From positions 28,482-92,481 of the forward strand of contig JANXOV010000144.1 in NCBI GenBank assembly GCA_025357635.1: a stretch of 64,000 bases of DNA. Direction: 5' to 3'. The notes beneath the pieces are model-generated. The model did no database searches. It saw only the letters and a list, made by a program, of their open reading frames with translations, and was not told the origin of the DNA. The translations under genes were made by a program, and so were the position numbers. This DNA comes from Pseudomonadota bacterium (GTDB lineage Bacteria > Pseudomonadota > Gammaproteobacteria > Steroidobacterales > Steroidobacteraceae). Positions 53,594 to 61,157 of the stretch are shown one piece after another (within the stretch, counting starts at the first letter, position 1; each line of letters begins with the position of its first letter).

Positions 53594-54448
53594 ATGAGAG
53601 CAGCCTGGTGTCGATTCGCCCCGTTGGGGTTTTTGGGTGCGTCATTGGGTTTGGCTGCCTGCGCCGGTAAAGGCACGGGACTTGATGCCAACGGCCGTCC
53701 GCTGGGATCCGGGGGCGGCGTAGGTGGCGCGATCACCGCCGACTTTCAATCCATTCAAGACAATGTGTTCACGCCCGTCTGCACGGTGTGTCATGCCGGT
53801 GCCGGCGCGCCGCAAGGCCTGCGCCTGGATGCGGCGAACAGTTTCAATCTGCTGGTCAATGTGCCCAGCACCGAGGTGCCCTCCCTCGTGCGCATCAGAC
53901 CCGGCGATCCGGACAACAGCTATCTGATTCAGAAGATCGAGGGTCACGCATCTGTGGGTGCGCAGATGCCGTTCGGCGGTCCGCCGTTGGCGGCGGATGT
54001 CATCGCTGCGATCCGGCAATGGGTGAGCGATGGCGCGCAGCCGGCAACGGCACAGGCTGCGCCTGCGGTTTTCAAAGTTCTCTCCACCGCACCGGCGACC
54101 GACGATCTGCTGATCGGGTCGCTGCCGCAGGTGATGCTGGCATTCAATCAGGAAGTGGACGCCGCGAGCGTGGATCAGCAATCGTTGCGGCTGGAGCGTG
54201 TTGCCGCCACCGGTGAGGCAGGATCCAGCGAGCTAGTGCTCGCGAAGCTATCGTTGCCCGCACCCAATCCACATGCGCTGTTGCTGACGCCGTTGTCCCC
54301 GTTGCAGCCAGGACATTACCGCGTGCTCGCGCACACCGCGCCCGGTTTGGAACTCGCCGACATCAACTCACGTCCGCTCACCTTGAATTCTTCCGGCGTC
54401 GGCGATGACCCCGTGATTCTCGAATTCGACGTGGCGGGAGACCAATGA
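53594..54448 (+). CDS. Lipoprotein with heme-c module and Ig-like (Big_5-type) domain
   Basis: The 284-residue protein has a signal with lipobox-like LAAC, a heme motif CTVCH (63-67) and the same module as the upstream gene (EVPSLVRIRPGDPDNSYLIQ; QMPFGG; AIRQWVSDGA). A C-terminal Ig-like domain follows (about 165-284, LPQVMLAFNQEVDAASVDQQ), typical of Big_5 in surface proteins. It lies 101 bases after the first lipoprotein and overlaps the next gene (ATGA). It may carry electrons at the outer membrane. Confidence 0.85.
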   Translation: MRAAWCRFAPLGFLGASLGLAACAGKGTGLDANGRPLGSGGGVGGAITADFQSIQDNVFTPVCTVCHAGAGAPQGLRLDAANSFNLLVNVPSTEVPSLVRIRPGDPDNSYLIQKIEGHASVGAQMPFGGPPLAADVIAAIRQWVSDGAQPATAQAAPAVFKVLSTAPATDDLLIGSLPQVMLAFNQEVDAASVDQQSLRLERVAATGEAGSSELVLAKLSLPAPNPHALLLTPLSPLQPGHYRVLAHTAPGLELADINSRPLTLNSSGVGDDPVILEFDVAGDQ

Positions 54449-55536
54449 TGCGCGTAAAGGTTGCAATGGCTCTGAGCGCCGTGGCTGTGTGGTTGTGCGC
54501 GACGCAAACCGCCAGGGCAGAACCTTATCTCGCCGTGCAGGGTGGATATGAGTGTTCGACCTGCCATGTGAATCCCACCGGCGGCGGACTACGCAACGAC
54601 TTCGGTCTTGTATACGCTCAGAATGTTCTACCGGCACAGACGATCGGCGGCCCGGATGCCGTCTGGGGTGGCAAGCTCACAGAATTCCTGCGGCTGGGCG
54701 GCGACCTGCGTGCCAACTGGACGCGCAACGAGGCGCCGAAGTCACCCTCGCAGCAAAAGTTCGCGCTCGACCAAGTGCGCCTGTACGGACAGATCAGCAT
54801 GATCCGCGACCGTCTGTCGCTGTACGTCGATGAACAGGTGGCGCCGAATTCGGCACAGAATCTGGAAGCGTATGTGCGCTACTCTGATCCGGCGCACGGC
54901 TGGTATGTGAAAGGCGGAAAATTTTATCTGCCGTTCGGCTGGCGACTGCAGGATCAGACGGCGTTCGTGCGTGAGGTGACCGGCATCAGCATGACCACGC
55001 CGGATCAAGGCGTGGAGCTGGGCTATGAGACACTCCGCTGGTCCGCGCAAGTGGCGGTGACGAATGGCGCAGCCAATGCGCAAAGCGGCAGCGGCCATCA
55101 GGTGACGGGTCAGGTCGTCTTCGTGCAACCGCGCTGGCGCGTGGGACTCGCGGCCTCGCAGACGCAAGCCGATGCCGGCAATCGCCGCGTGGCCGGCGTT
55201 TTCGCCGGCCTTCGAACCGGCCCGATCGTGTGGCTGGGAGAGGCGGATCTGGTCAGCGACGAGGGCTACCCGGAAGGCAAACGCAAGCTGGGCAGTTTGT
55301 TGGGCGAGGCAGACTGGAATCTGGCCAAGGGCCACAATCTTAAACTGACCGCCGAGTACTACGAGCCGGATCGCAACGTCGGCGAGGATCAGCAGACGCG
55401 CTGGAGCCTGCTGTACGAGTACACGCCCATTCAGTTCCTGGAACTGCGCGCTGGATACCGCCGCTACCGCGGCATACCGCAAAACGATGCGCAGAACCGG
55501 CGGCTGACGTTTATCGAGCTGCACGGATACTTCTGA
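54445..55536 (+). CDS. Putative outer-membrane beta-barrel with N-terminal heme-c motif
   Basis: The 363-residue protein has a signal peptide (cleavage near ARA-EP, about 26), a heme motif CSTCH (37-41) in YECSTCHVNPTGGGLRNDFG, then a long alternating-hydrophobicity region (about 75-363) that reads as a porin-type barrel (FLRLGGDLRANW; LYVDEQVAP; EYTPIQFLELRAGYRRYRG) ending with Phe. The plan (N-terminal heme, C-terminal barrel) is like the iron-oxidising Cyc2 fusion, but I cannot claim homology. It is the last gene of the heme operon, overlapping the second lipoprotein. Confidence 0.8.
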   Translation: MMRVKVAMALSAVAVWLCATQTARAEPYLAVQGGYECSTCHVNPTGGGLRNDFGLVYAQNVLPAQTIGGPDAVWGGKLTEFLRLGGDLRANWTRNEAPKSPSQQKFALDQVRLYGQISMIRDRLSLYVDEQVAPNSAQNLEAYVRYSDPAHGWYVKGGKFYLPFGWRLQDQTAFVREVTGISMTTPDQGVELGYETLRWSAQVAVTNGAANAQSGSGHQVTGQVVFVQPRWRVGLAASQTQADAGNRRVAGVFAGLRTGPIVWLGEADLVSDEGYPEGKRKLGSLLGEADWNLAKGHNLKLTAEYYEPDRNVGEDQQTRWSLLYEYTPIQFLELRAGYRRYRGIPQNDAQNRRLTFIELHGYF

Positions 55537-55542
55537 TCCAGC

Positions 55543-56208
55543 CTAATCTCCAGGTCCAGGCCTGAACGCGCGCATGTGGAATTGAATCTGTTCCGGCCGG
55601 TACGCGAAGTCCCGGCCCACAGGGCATGCACGTCGCGCCTGACAGCCTCCCGTCATACACAGCTGACCTGCATCGCCGCTGATGAACTGCGCACAACTGG
55701 CAACGTCATACGACAGGCCATCGAATGCGCAAATCGGGCACGCGTGCAGGCAGGGTTTCGCCACGCAACCTTCGCAAGGGTGGCTGCCCGCCGTGACAGC
55801 CGGCAAATCGATTGGCGCGGGAAAGAGCAGCGCCGCGCGATAGGCGTGCCAGAGACCATAAACGGGGTGAATGTTCAGTCCCAGGGGCGAAACATGACCG
55901 GCGCCGGCATGCCGGCCCCAGGTCAAAAAAGGCAGTGCGGGTTTGTCGAACGGATAGATCGCGCGCGCATCGATTGTGGCGGCCAACCGATCCACGGTTT
56001 TGCGTGTCCAGTCATCAAGCAAGGCTCCGGCCGAGTCTCGCTCCAACTCAAATCGGCGAAACATCTCAGGACCGGCATTGCCGATCAGCACCATGAATTT
56101 CGCGCCATGCGGAACGCGATCCGCTGACGCCGGCTGGAACCAGCCCAAGGCAGTGAATCCCTGATCGCGGATACCATCGAGGATCGGATGCGGCAATGCG
56201 TTGTCCAT
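55543..56208 (-). CDS. Ferredoxin-like 4Fe-4S dicluster protein
   Basis: The 221-residue protein has two Cys clusters in its last third: CEGCVAKPCLHACP (CxxCx4Cx3CP) and CMTGGCQARRACPVG. The N-terminal 130 residues form a separate domain (ILDGIRDQGFTALGWFQPAS; LIGNAGPEMFRRFE). Such proteins transfer electrons in the cytoplasm. It lies between the heme operon and an ion channel, both in other units, and could serve redox enzymes nearby; partner unknown. Confidence 0.82.
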   Translation of the reverse strand: MDNALPHPILDGIRDQGFTALGWFQPASADRVPHGAKFMVLIGNAGPEMFRRFELERDSAGALLDDWTRKTVDRLAATIDARAIYPFDKPALPFLTWGRHAGAGHVSPLGLNIHPVYGLWHAYRAALLFPAPIDLPAVTAGSHPCEGCVAKPCLHACPICAFDGLSYDVASCAQFISGDAGQLCMTGGCQARRACPVGRDFAYRPEQIQFHMRAFRPGPGD

Positions 56209-56222
56209 GCGTGTGATCCGAA

Positions 56223-56798
56223 CTAACGGCGCCAGAATCTCTGCATTTCAAGAAACGCAAAAGACGCCGACCAGGTAATCAAGACGAATCCGGTCAGCGC
56301 CTCGGTACCGGTCAGGAAGCGGATCGCACCGACCGGCACGACATCCCCCAGACCCAGCGTCGTGAAGCACACGGCTGAGAAATAGACGTTGTCCAGGAAT
56401 CCAATCGTATGATGCGACAATAGCGCGCCGTGACCTTCGGAACTGGTCAATACGAAGTAACCGACGCCAAAAATCCAGATCTCGATGACGTGTGCGGCGA
56501 GTACCGCGAATATGAGCAGCAGGATTCGGGGACGCGGAGGCAGATGAATCCGCGCCAGCCACACTGACAGGATCCCGAGCGCCTCATAATGCAGCACGAC
56601 GGCGACCACGACCGCGAGCATGGTGACGACGACGACGGTCGCCTGGCTTTGTATGGTTTCCAATTGCAGCGACGGTGGCAACTGCTGGGCTAACGCGACC
56701 GGCGCGCTGAGCACAAACCCGAGCAACGCCCATAGCAGTAGAAAATGTCCGCCACCGCGGCGCGAGTCAACGCCGTGTGAGCATGATGACTGAGCCAT
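56223..56798 (-). CDS. Two-TM-type potassium-channel family protein
   Basis: The protein (191 residues from ATG 56798; ATGs at 56816 and 56822 are alternatives) has four hydrophobic segments and a C-terminal ion-channel motif: NVYFSAVCFTTLGLGDVVPV, the pore helix and selectivity filter with GLGD in place of GYGD, then a last helix (GFVLITWSASFAFLEM). K+ channels of this small type may control membrane potential. Divergent from the BLUF gene, sharing a region of under 100 bases. Confidence 0.8.
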   Translation of the reverse strand: MAQSSCSHGVDSRRGGGHFLLLWALLGFVLSAPVALAQQLPPSLQLETIQSQATVVVVTMLAVVVAVVLHYEALGILSVWLARIHLPPRPRILLLIFAVLAAHVIEIWIFGVGYFVLTSSEGHGALLSHHTIGFLDNVYFSAVCFTTLGLGDVVPVGAIRFLTGTEALTGFVLITWSASFAFLEMQRFWRR

Positions 56799-56889
56799 GG
56801 CGTGATACTGACACATTTTCATTGAAGCCCGCGTGGCTGTGCTAACCTCAGAACGCGTCATTCATAGGTTATTGACGGAGCATGAATCC

Positions 56890-57384
56890 ATGGGCGCCAA
56901 CACTCACTCACAGACCGACGAGCCCACATCCGGTTTCGGGGCTCCACTGCTTTACAACCTGGTGTACTGCAGTCGGGCGGCCGCCGGCGTGGATGATGCG
57001 GCAGTGGCGCGAATCGTCGCGTCTTCCCGGCGCAACAATCCCAGGCAAGGCATTACCGGACTCCTGGTGTTTGGCAGCGGAGTGTTCTTCCAGTGGCTGG
57101 AGGGACCGCGCGACAACGTCCGGCAATTGATGGACGCACTCATTCGGGACTCACGCCACGACACCGTTGTGCGCCTGAGCGAGACCGAAGAAGTGCGCGA
57201 GCGGCTGTTCCCGGAATGGGACATGGAACTTGTGTCCGCTGGCGATATCCGCGATGTGCTGCTCGACGCATTGAATACGACGGAGGATCCGAAAAGCATC
57301 TCAGCCATTCGTCTGCTGCTGGGTCAACTCGATTCAGGCGATCTGGCAGCTCTGGGCACGCCATCATCGGTAGATGAGTCGTGA
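56890..57384 (+). CDS. BLUF-domain blue-light sensor
   Basis: The 164-residue protein has a full BLUF domain (about 19-115). The flavin residues are present at the spacing of AppA: Tyr26 (NLVYCSRA), Asn50 (SRRNNPRQGITGLLVF) and Gln68 (FFQWLEGP), and Trp110/Met112 (FPEWDMEL) match the semi-conserved pair. Beyond it is only a short helical tail (about 120-164), as in stand-alone BLUF proteins that signal by binding partners. ATG 56890 has GGAG upstream; the ATG of the molybdoenzyme overlaps its stop (TGATG), so both are coupled. Confidence 0.9.
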   Translation: MGANTHSQTDEPTSGFGAPLLYNLVYCSRAAAGVDDAAVARIVASSRRNNPRQGITGLLVFGSGVFFQWLEGPRDNVRQLMDALIRDSRHDTVVRLSETEEVRERLFPEWDMELVSAGDIRDVLLDALNTTEDPKSISAIRLLLGQLDSGDLAALGTPSSVDES

Positions 57385-59693
57385 TGGCGCGCATGACCCA
57401 GTGCGACGACCCCGCCGACATACAACGTCGTCACCTCCTGCAGGGACTGGGCATGGGCGCTGTGGTGCTGGTTGCGAGCTCCGCCGGCGTGCGCCGGCTG
57501 AGCGCCGCCGAACCCTTGATGGCAGCGACCACGCAGCCCTGGTCGCCCGTGGCCTACGTCATGCTGCACGATGACGGCATGGTGACGATCATCTGCCATC
57601 GCTCCGAGATGGGGCAGGGCATCCGCACCACGATGCCCATGATCATTGCAGATGAGATGGAGGCTGACTGGAGCAGGTGCCGCGTGCAGCAGGGCGATGG
57701 CGACGAGAAGAAATACGGCTCGCAGAACACCGACGGCTCCACCAGCATTCGCGCCTTTCTGACCAGGTATCGTGAAGCGGGCGCGACCATGCGGGCGTTG
57801 CTCGAGGATGCCGCGGCAATGCAGTGGGGAGTCAATTCAAGCGAGGTGCGCGCGCGTCAGCACGTGATCGTGCACGAAGCCAGCGGGCGCAGTCTGCCGT
57901 TCGCCGCACTCGTGGCCTCCGCGCGCACGCTGCCCATGCCGGCGAAGGAGCGCGTGCACTTCAAGCGCATCGCCGAGCGCCGCTGGCAGGGCAAAACGAT
58001 GCCATCCATCGACCTGGTTCCCATGATCAGCGGCACTGCCGTTTTCGGCGCCGACGTCGTTCTTCCGGGCATGGTCACCGCGGCGATCGCCCGTCCTGCC
58101 GTGTGGGGAGCCAAGATCGTCGCGGTGGACGACCGCGCGGCTCTGCAGGTGCCCGGCGTGAAGCGCGTGCTGCGCCTGCCCGACTCACCAATGCCGGGCG
58201 GCTTTCTCCCCTTGGGCGGCGTGGCGGTGATCGCCAGCGACACCTGGGCGGCCATCAAGGGACGCGACGCGCTCAACATCACCTGGGACAACGGGCCCAA
58301 CGGCAGCTACGAGTCGGCGGACTACAAGCGCAAACTCCAGGCGGCTGTTAAATTGCCCGGAAAGGCGGGGCGCACGCAGGGGAACGTGGATGCGGGGCTC
58401 GCGGCCGCGAGCCGCAAGCTCTCCGCCGAGTATTACATGCCGCATCTGTCGCACGCGCAGATGGAACCCGTTGTCGCCCTCGCGCGAGTGGTTAACGGCG
58501 CGGTCGAGGCCTGGGCGCCGACGCAATCCCCGCAGGACGCGCGCAAGACCATCGCGGAATTCCTCAAGGTCGATGTTGAGAAGGTGACCGTGCACGTCAC
58601 CTTGCTGGGCGGGGCGTTCGGGCGCAAGTCCAAACCCGATTTCGTGTGCGAGGCCGCCTGGCTCGCCCGCGAGATGGGAACGCCCGTGCGCGTGCAATGG
58701 ACGCGCAGCGATGACCTCCAGCACGGTTACTATCACAGCGTGGCCGCCCATCGTCTGGAGGCCGGGCTCGATGCCGCCGGCAAGGTGGTCGCCTGGCGCC
58801 ATCGTTCGGCATACCCGTCGATCTCCGCCACCTTCGCGCCCAACGTGACCGGTCCCGAAGCCGACGAACTCACCAATGGCGCGAGCGACATCCCCTTCGC
58901 CATTCCCAACATGAGCGTGGAAGTGTGTCCGGCGCTGGCGCACACCCGGATCGGCTGGTTCCGGTCGGTGAACGCCATCCATCATGGCTTCGCCATCGGC
59001 TCATTTGTCGATGAACTGGCCCACGCCGCCGGAAAAGACCCGGTGCAGTTCTTGGTCGAACTCATCGGCCCCGACCGGCGCGTGGATCTGTCGAAGGAGG
59101 GATTGGCGGCGCCGGCCAGCAACTACGACGCCAGCTGGAGCGACTATCCGATGGACAGCGGCCGCGCCAAGGGCGTGGTGCGGCTCGCCGCACAGAATGC
59201 CGGCTGGGGTGGCACGGCATTGCCGAAAGGACGGGGGCGCGGCGTGGCGATGCTGCGCAGTTTTCTGACCTATGTGGCCATGGTGGTCGAGGTGGAAGTT
59301 CTCCCCGACGGCACGGTGCGGGTGCTTCGCGCGAGTGTCGCCGTCGACGCCGGATTCATTGCCAACCCTGACCGCGCACGCGCGCAGATGGAAGGCGCGC
59401 TCATCATGGCGATGAGCAACATTCTGTACAGCGAAGTAACTTTTTCGAAGGGACGCGTCACGCAGAGCAACTATCACGACTACGGCGTCACTCGCATGTC
59501 TGCGGCGCCCTACTCGGTGGATGTGCATTTCGTGCAAAGCGAGGCCGTGCCCGGCGGCATCGGCGAACCAGGCGTGCCGCCCGCCGGAGCGGCAATCGCA
59601 AACGCCATCTTTGCCGCGACCGGCGTGCGTGTGCGCGAGCTGCCCGTCGGCAAGCAGCTTGCGGGTTGGCAGAAGCGCAAGAGCGAGGGTTGA
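57384..59693 (+). CDS. Tat-exported xanthine-oxidase-type molybdenum hydroxylase, large subunit (IorB-like)
   Basis: The 769-residue protein has a twin-Arg signal (RRHLLQGLGMGAVVLVASS), the xanthine-oxidase a/b domains with GGAFGRKSKPDFVCEAAWLA, and the C-terminal molybdopterin/active-site stretch IGEPGVPPAGAAIANAIFAA with the catalytic Glu. It resembles isoquinoline-1-oxidoreductase beta, which pairs with a small [2Fe-2S] subunit and often cytochrome c. Neither is beside it. Moco genes lie 14 kb away. Coupling to a BLUF gene is unusual. Confidence 0.92.
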   Translation: MARMTQCDDPADIQRRHLLQGLGMGAVVLVASSAGVRRLSAAEPLMAATTQPWSPVAYVMLHDDGMVTIICHRSEMGQGIRTTMPMIIADEMEADWSRCRVQQGDGDEKKYGSQNTDGSTSIRAFLTRYREAGATMRALLEDAAAMQWGVNSSEVRARQHVIVHEASGRSLPFAALVASARTLPMPAKERVHFKRIAERRWQGKTMPSIDLVPMISGTAVFGADVVLPGMVTAAIARPAVWGAKIVAVDDRAALQVPGVKRVLRLPDSPMPGGFLPLGGVAVIASDTWAAIKGRDALNITWDNGPNGSYESADYKRKLQAAVKLPGKAGRTQGNVDAGLAAASRKLSAEYYMPHLSHAQMEPVVALARVVNGAVEAWAPTQSPQDARKTIAEFLKVDVEKVTVHVTLLGGAFGRKSKPDFVCEAAWLAREMGTPVRVQWTRSDDLQHGYYHSVAAHRLEAGLDAAGKVVAWRHRSAYPSISATFAPNVTGPEADELTNGASDIPFAIPNMSVEVCPALAHTRIGWFRSVNAIHHGFAIGSFVDELAHAAGKDPVQFLVELIGPDRRVDLSKEGLAAPASNYDASWSDYPMDSGRAKGVVRLAAQNAGWGGTALPKGRGRGVAMLRSFLTYVAMVVEVEVLPDGTVRVLRASVAVDAGFIANPDRARAQMEGALIMAMSNILYSEVTFSKGRVTQSNYHDYGVTRMSAAPYSVDVHFVQSEAVPGGIGEPGVPPAGAAIANAIFAATGVRVRELPVGKQLAGWQKRKSEG

Positions 59694-59746
59694 ATCGGTA
59701 ATGAGGGCCGGTTGACCGTACCGACTCACTTGGACAGACTGCGGCG

Positions 59747-61135
59747 GTGAGCACGCCGCGTCACATTGCCTCCGCAAGAACGATGCGCCTTTTCCAATCG
59801 CCGGCCGGCGCCCTGCTGACCCGGCCGTGGATGGACGCTGCCGTTCTGAGTTTGCTGCGCCGCTATTTTTTCCCCCTGTCGCGCTTGTGGGCGCTGGCGC
59901 GCGAGGCGCAAGGCGAGGAGGAACGCTTCATCGCCGGCACCGCCTCGCGTGGCATCAGCCCGCGACGCATGCGCGCGCTGCGCGCCTGCCTTGCGCATTT
60001 CGAACGTTGCCGGCTCAAGGCCCACATGACCGAGCAGCTGTGGCACGACTATTTGTTCGGTCAGCGCCCAGTGGCGCTGGAGAGATTGCTGATCGCGGAG
60101 GAAATGCGCCTGGACACGCGCACCGCCTACAATCTGACGCGTTGGTCTTTCCGTCCTTTCTGCGATCTGATCGATGCGTCGGTGAAGATGGCCGCGCCGA
60201 CACCTGCGCAGGTCGCGGCGCGGTTCGGCGCCGATGGGGAAGGCGTTCCGGCCCTGTTCGATCTGCCGGTCTCGCTGCCTGCCATCGAAGTGTCGCGTCG
60301 CCTGCCCGTGCCCCACGGCGAGGATTTCTGGCTGCGTTTTGTCTCACCCTCACCGGCGATGCAGGACATGGTCTATGCGCGCGTGCATGCACCGGCCGGC
60401 ATCGAGAATCCACCGACATTGATTTTCGGTCACGGGATTTGTGTGGAGTTCGATCACTACCACAACCTCATCGATGAAGTGGCCGCGCTCATGGCGCTGG
60501 GCATCCGTGTGGTGCGCCCGGAAGCGCCGTGGCATGGCCGGCGGGTTCTGCCGGGGCATTTCGGCGGAGAGCAGCTGCTGTCGAGCGCGCCCACCGGAAT
60601 GTTCGATTTCCTTGGCGCACAACATCAGGAATGGGCGGTGTTGATCGACTGGTGCCGGCGAACCAGCAATGGCCCGGTGGCGATCGGCGGCAGCAGCCTC
60701 GGTGCACAGAGCGCCAAGTCGATTGCGATGCACGCGGCCGCGTGGCCGGCGGCCTTGCGGCCCGATGCCGTGCTGGCGATCGCTCACTGCAGCCACATTG
60801 CCGAAACCGCTCTCGACAGCTCCTTGTCGGACATCTGGAACCTGTCGGCGAATCTGAAGCGCAACGGCTGGAACCGTGAACTGACCCGGCGCTGGCTGCT
60901 GCGCCTGGATGCGCCGCGGGCGCCGTGCGTGTCCCCCGAGTGCATCATCAGCGTGACCGGCAGCCATGACACCGTGACGCCCGAAGCCTCGGCCCGGCGC
61001 CAGCTCGATGCCTGGCAGGTGCCGGAGCGCAATCGCTTCAGCTATCGGCGCGGGCACTTCACCATTCCGCTCGGCATGATCCGCGATCAGGCGCCATTGC
61101 GCCGCTTGCGAGAGGTGTTCGATCAATGCCGCTGA
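59747..61135 (+). CDS. Alpha/beta-hydrolase fold protein, unknown substrate
   Basis: The 462-residue protein has a long N-terminal helical part (1-215) and a hydrolase core with FGHGICVEFDHYHN (oxyanion region), nucleophile Ser317 in GGSSLGA, Asp in GSHDTVTP and His in RGHFTIPLG. Thus a Ser-Asp-His triad is visible. GTG start at 59747 (ATG 59783 is possible). Followed by the PlsB-like gene (22-base gap), suggesting a lipid ester or phospholipid substrate, which is inference. Confidence 0.75.
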   Translation: MSTPRHIASARTMRLFQSPAGALLTRPWMDAAVLSLLRRYFFPLSRLWALAREAQGEEERFIAGTASRGISPRRMRALRACLAHFERCRLKAHMTEQLWHDYLFGQRPVALERLLIAEEMRLDTRTAYNLTRWSFRPFCDLIDASVKMAAPTPAQVAARFGADGEGVPALFDLPVSLPAIEVSRRLPVPHGEDFWLRFVSPSPAMQDMVYARVHAPAGIENPPTLIFGHGICVEFDHYHNLIDEVAALMALGIRVVRPEAPWHGRRVLPGHFGGEQLLSSAPTGMFDFLGAQHQEWAVLIDWCRRTSNGPVAIGGSSLGAQSAKSIAMHAAAWPAALRPDAVLAIAHCSHIAETALDSSLSDIWNLSANLKRNGWNRELTRRWLLRLDAPRAPCVSPECIISVTGSHDTVTPEASARRQLDAWQVPERNRFSYRRGHFTIPLGMIRDQAPLRRLREVFDQCR

Positions 61136-61157
61136 ACTCAACTCAGGTACCGGCCCG

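Noticed and set aside
54445..55536. Calling the heme-barrel protein Cyc2
   Set aside because: Only the architecture (N-terminal heme, barrel-like rest) is shared as far as can be seen; no specific Cyc2 sequence marks were recognised and the protein is shorter.
57384..59693. Naming the molybdenum hydroxylase as isoquinoline oxidoreductase
   Set aside because: The family covers many substrates (aldehydes, nicotinate, aromatic heterocycles) and the small subunit is missing, so the substrate cannot be stated.
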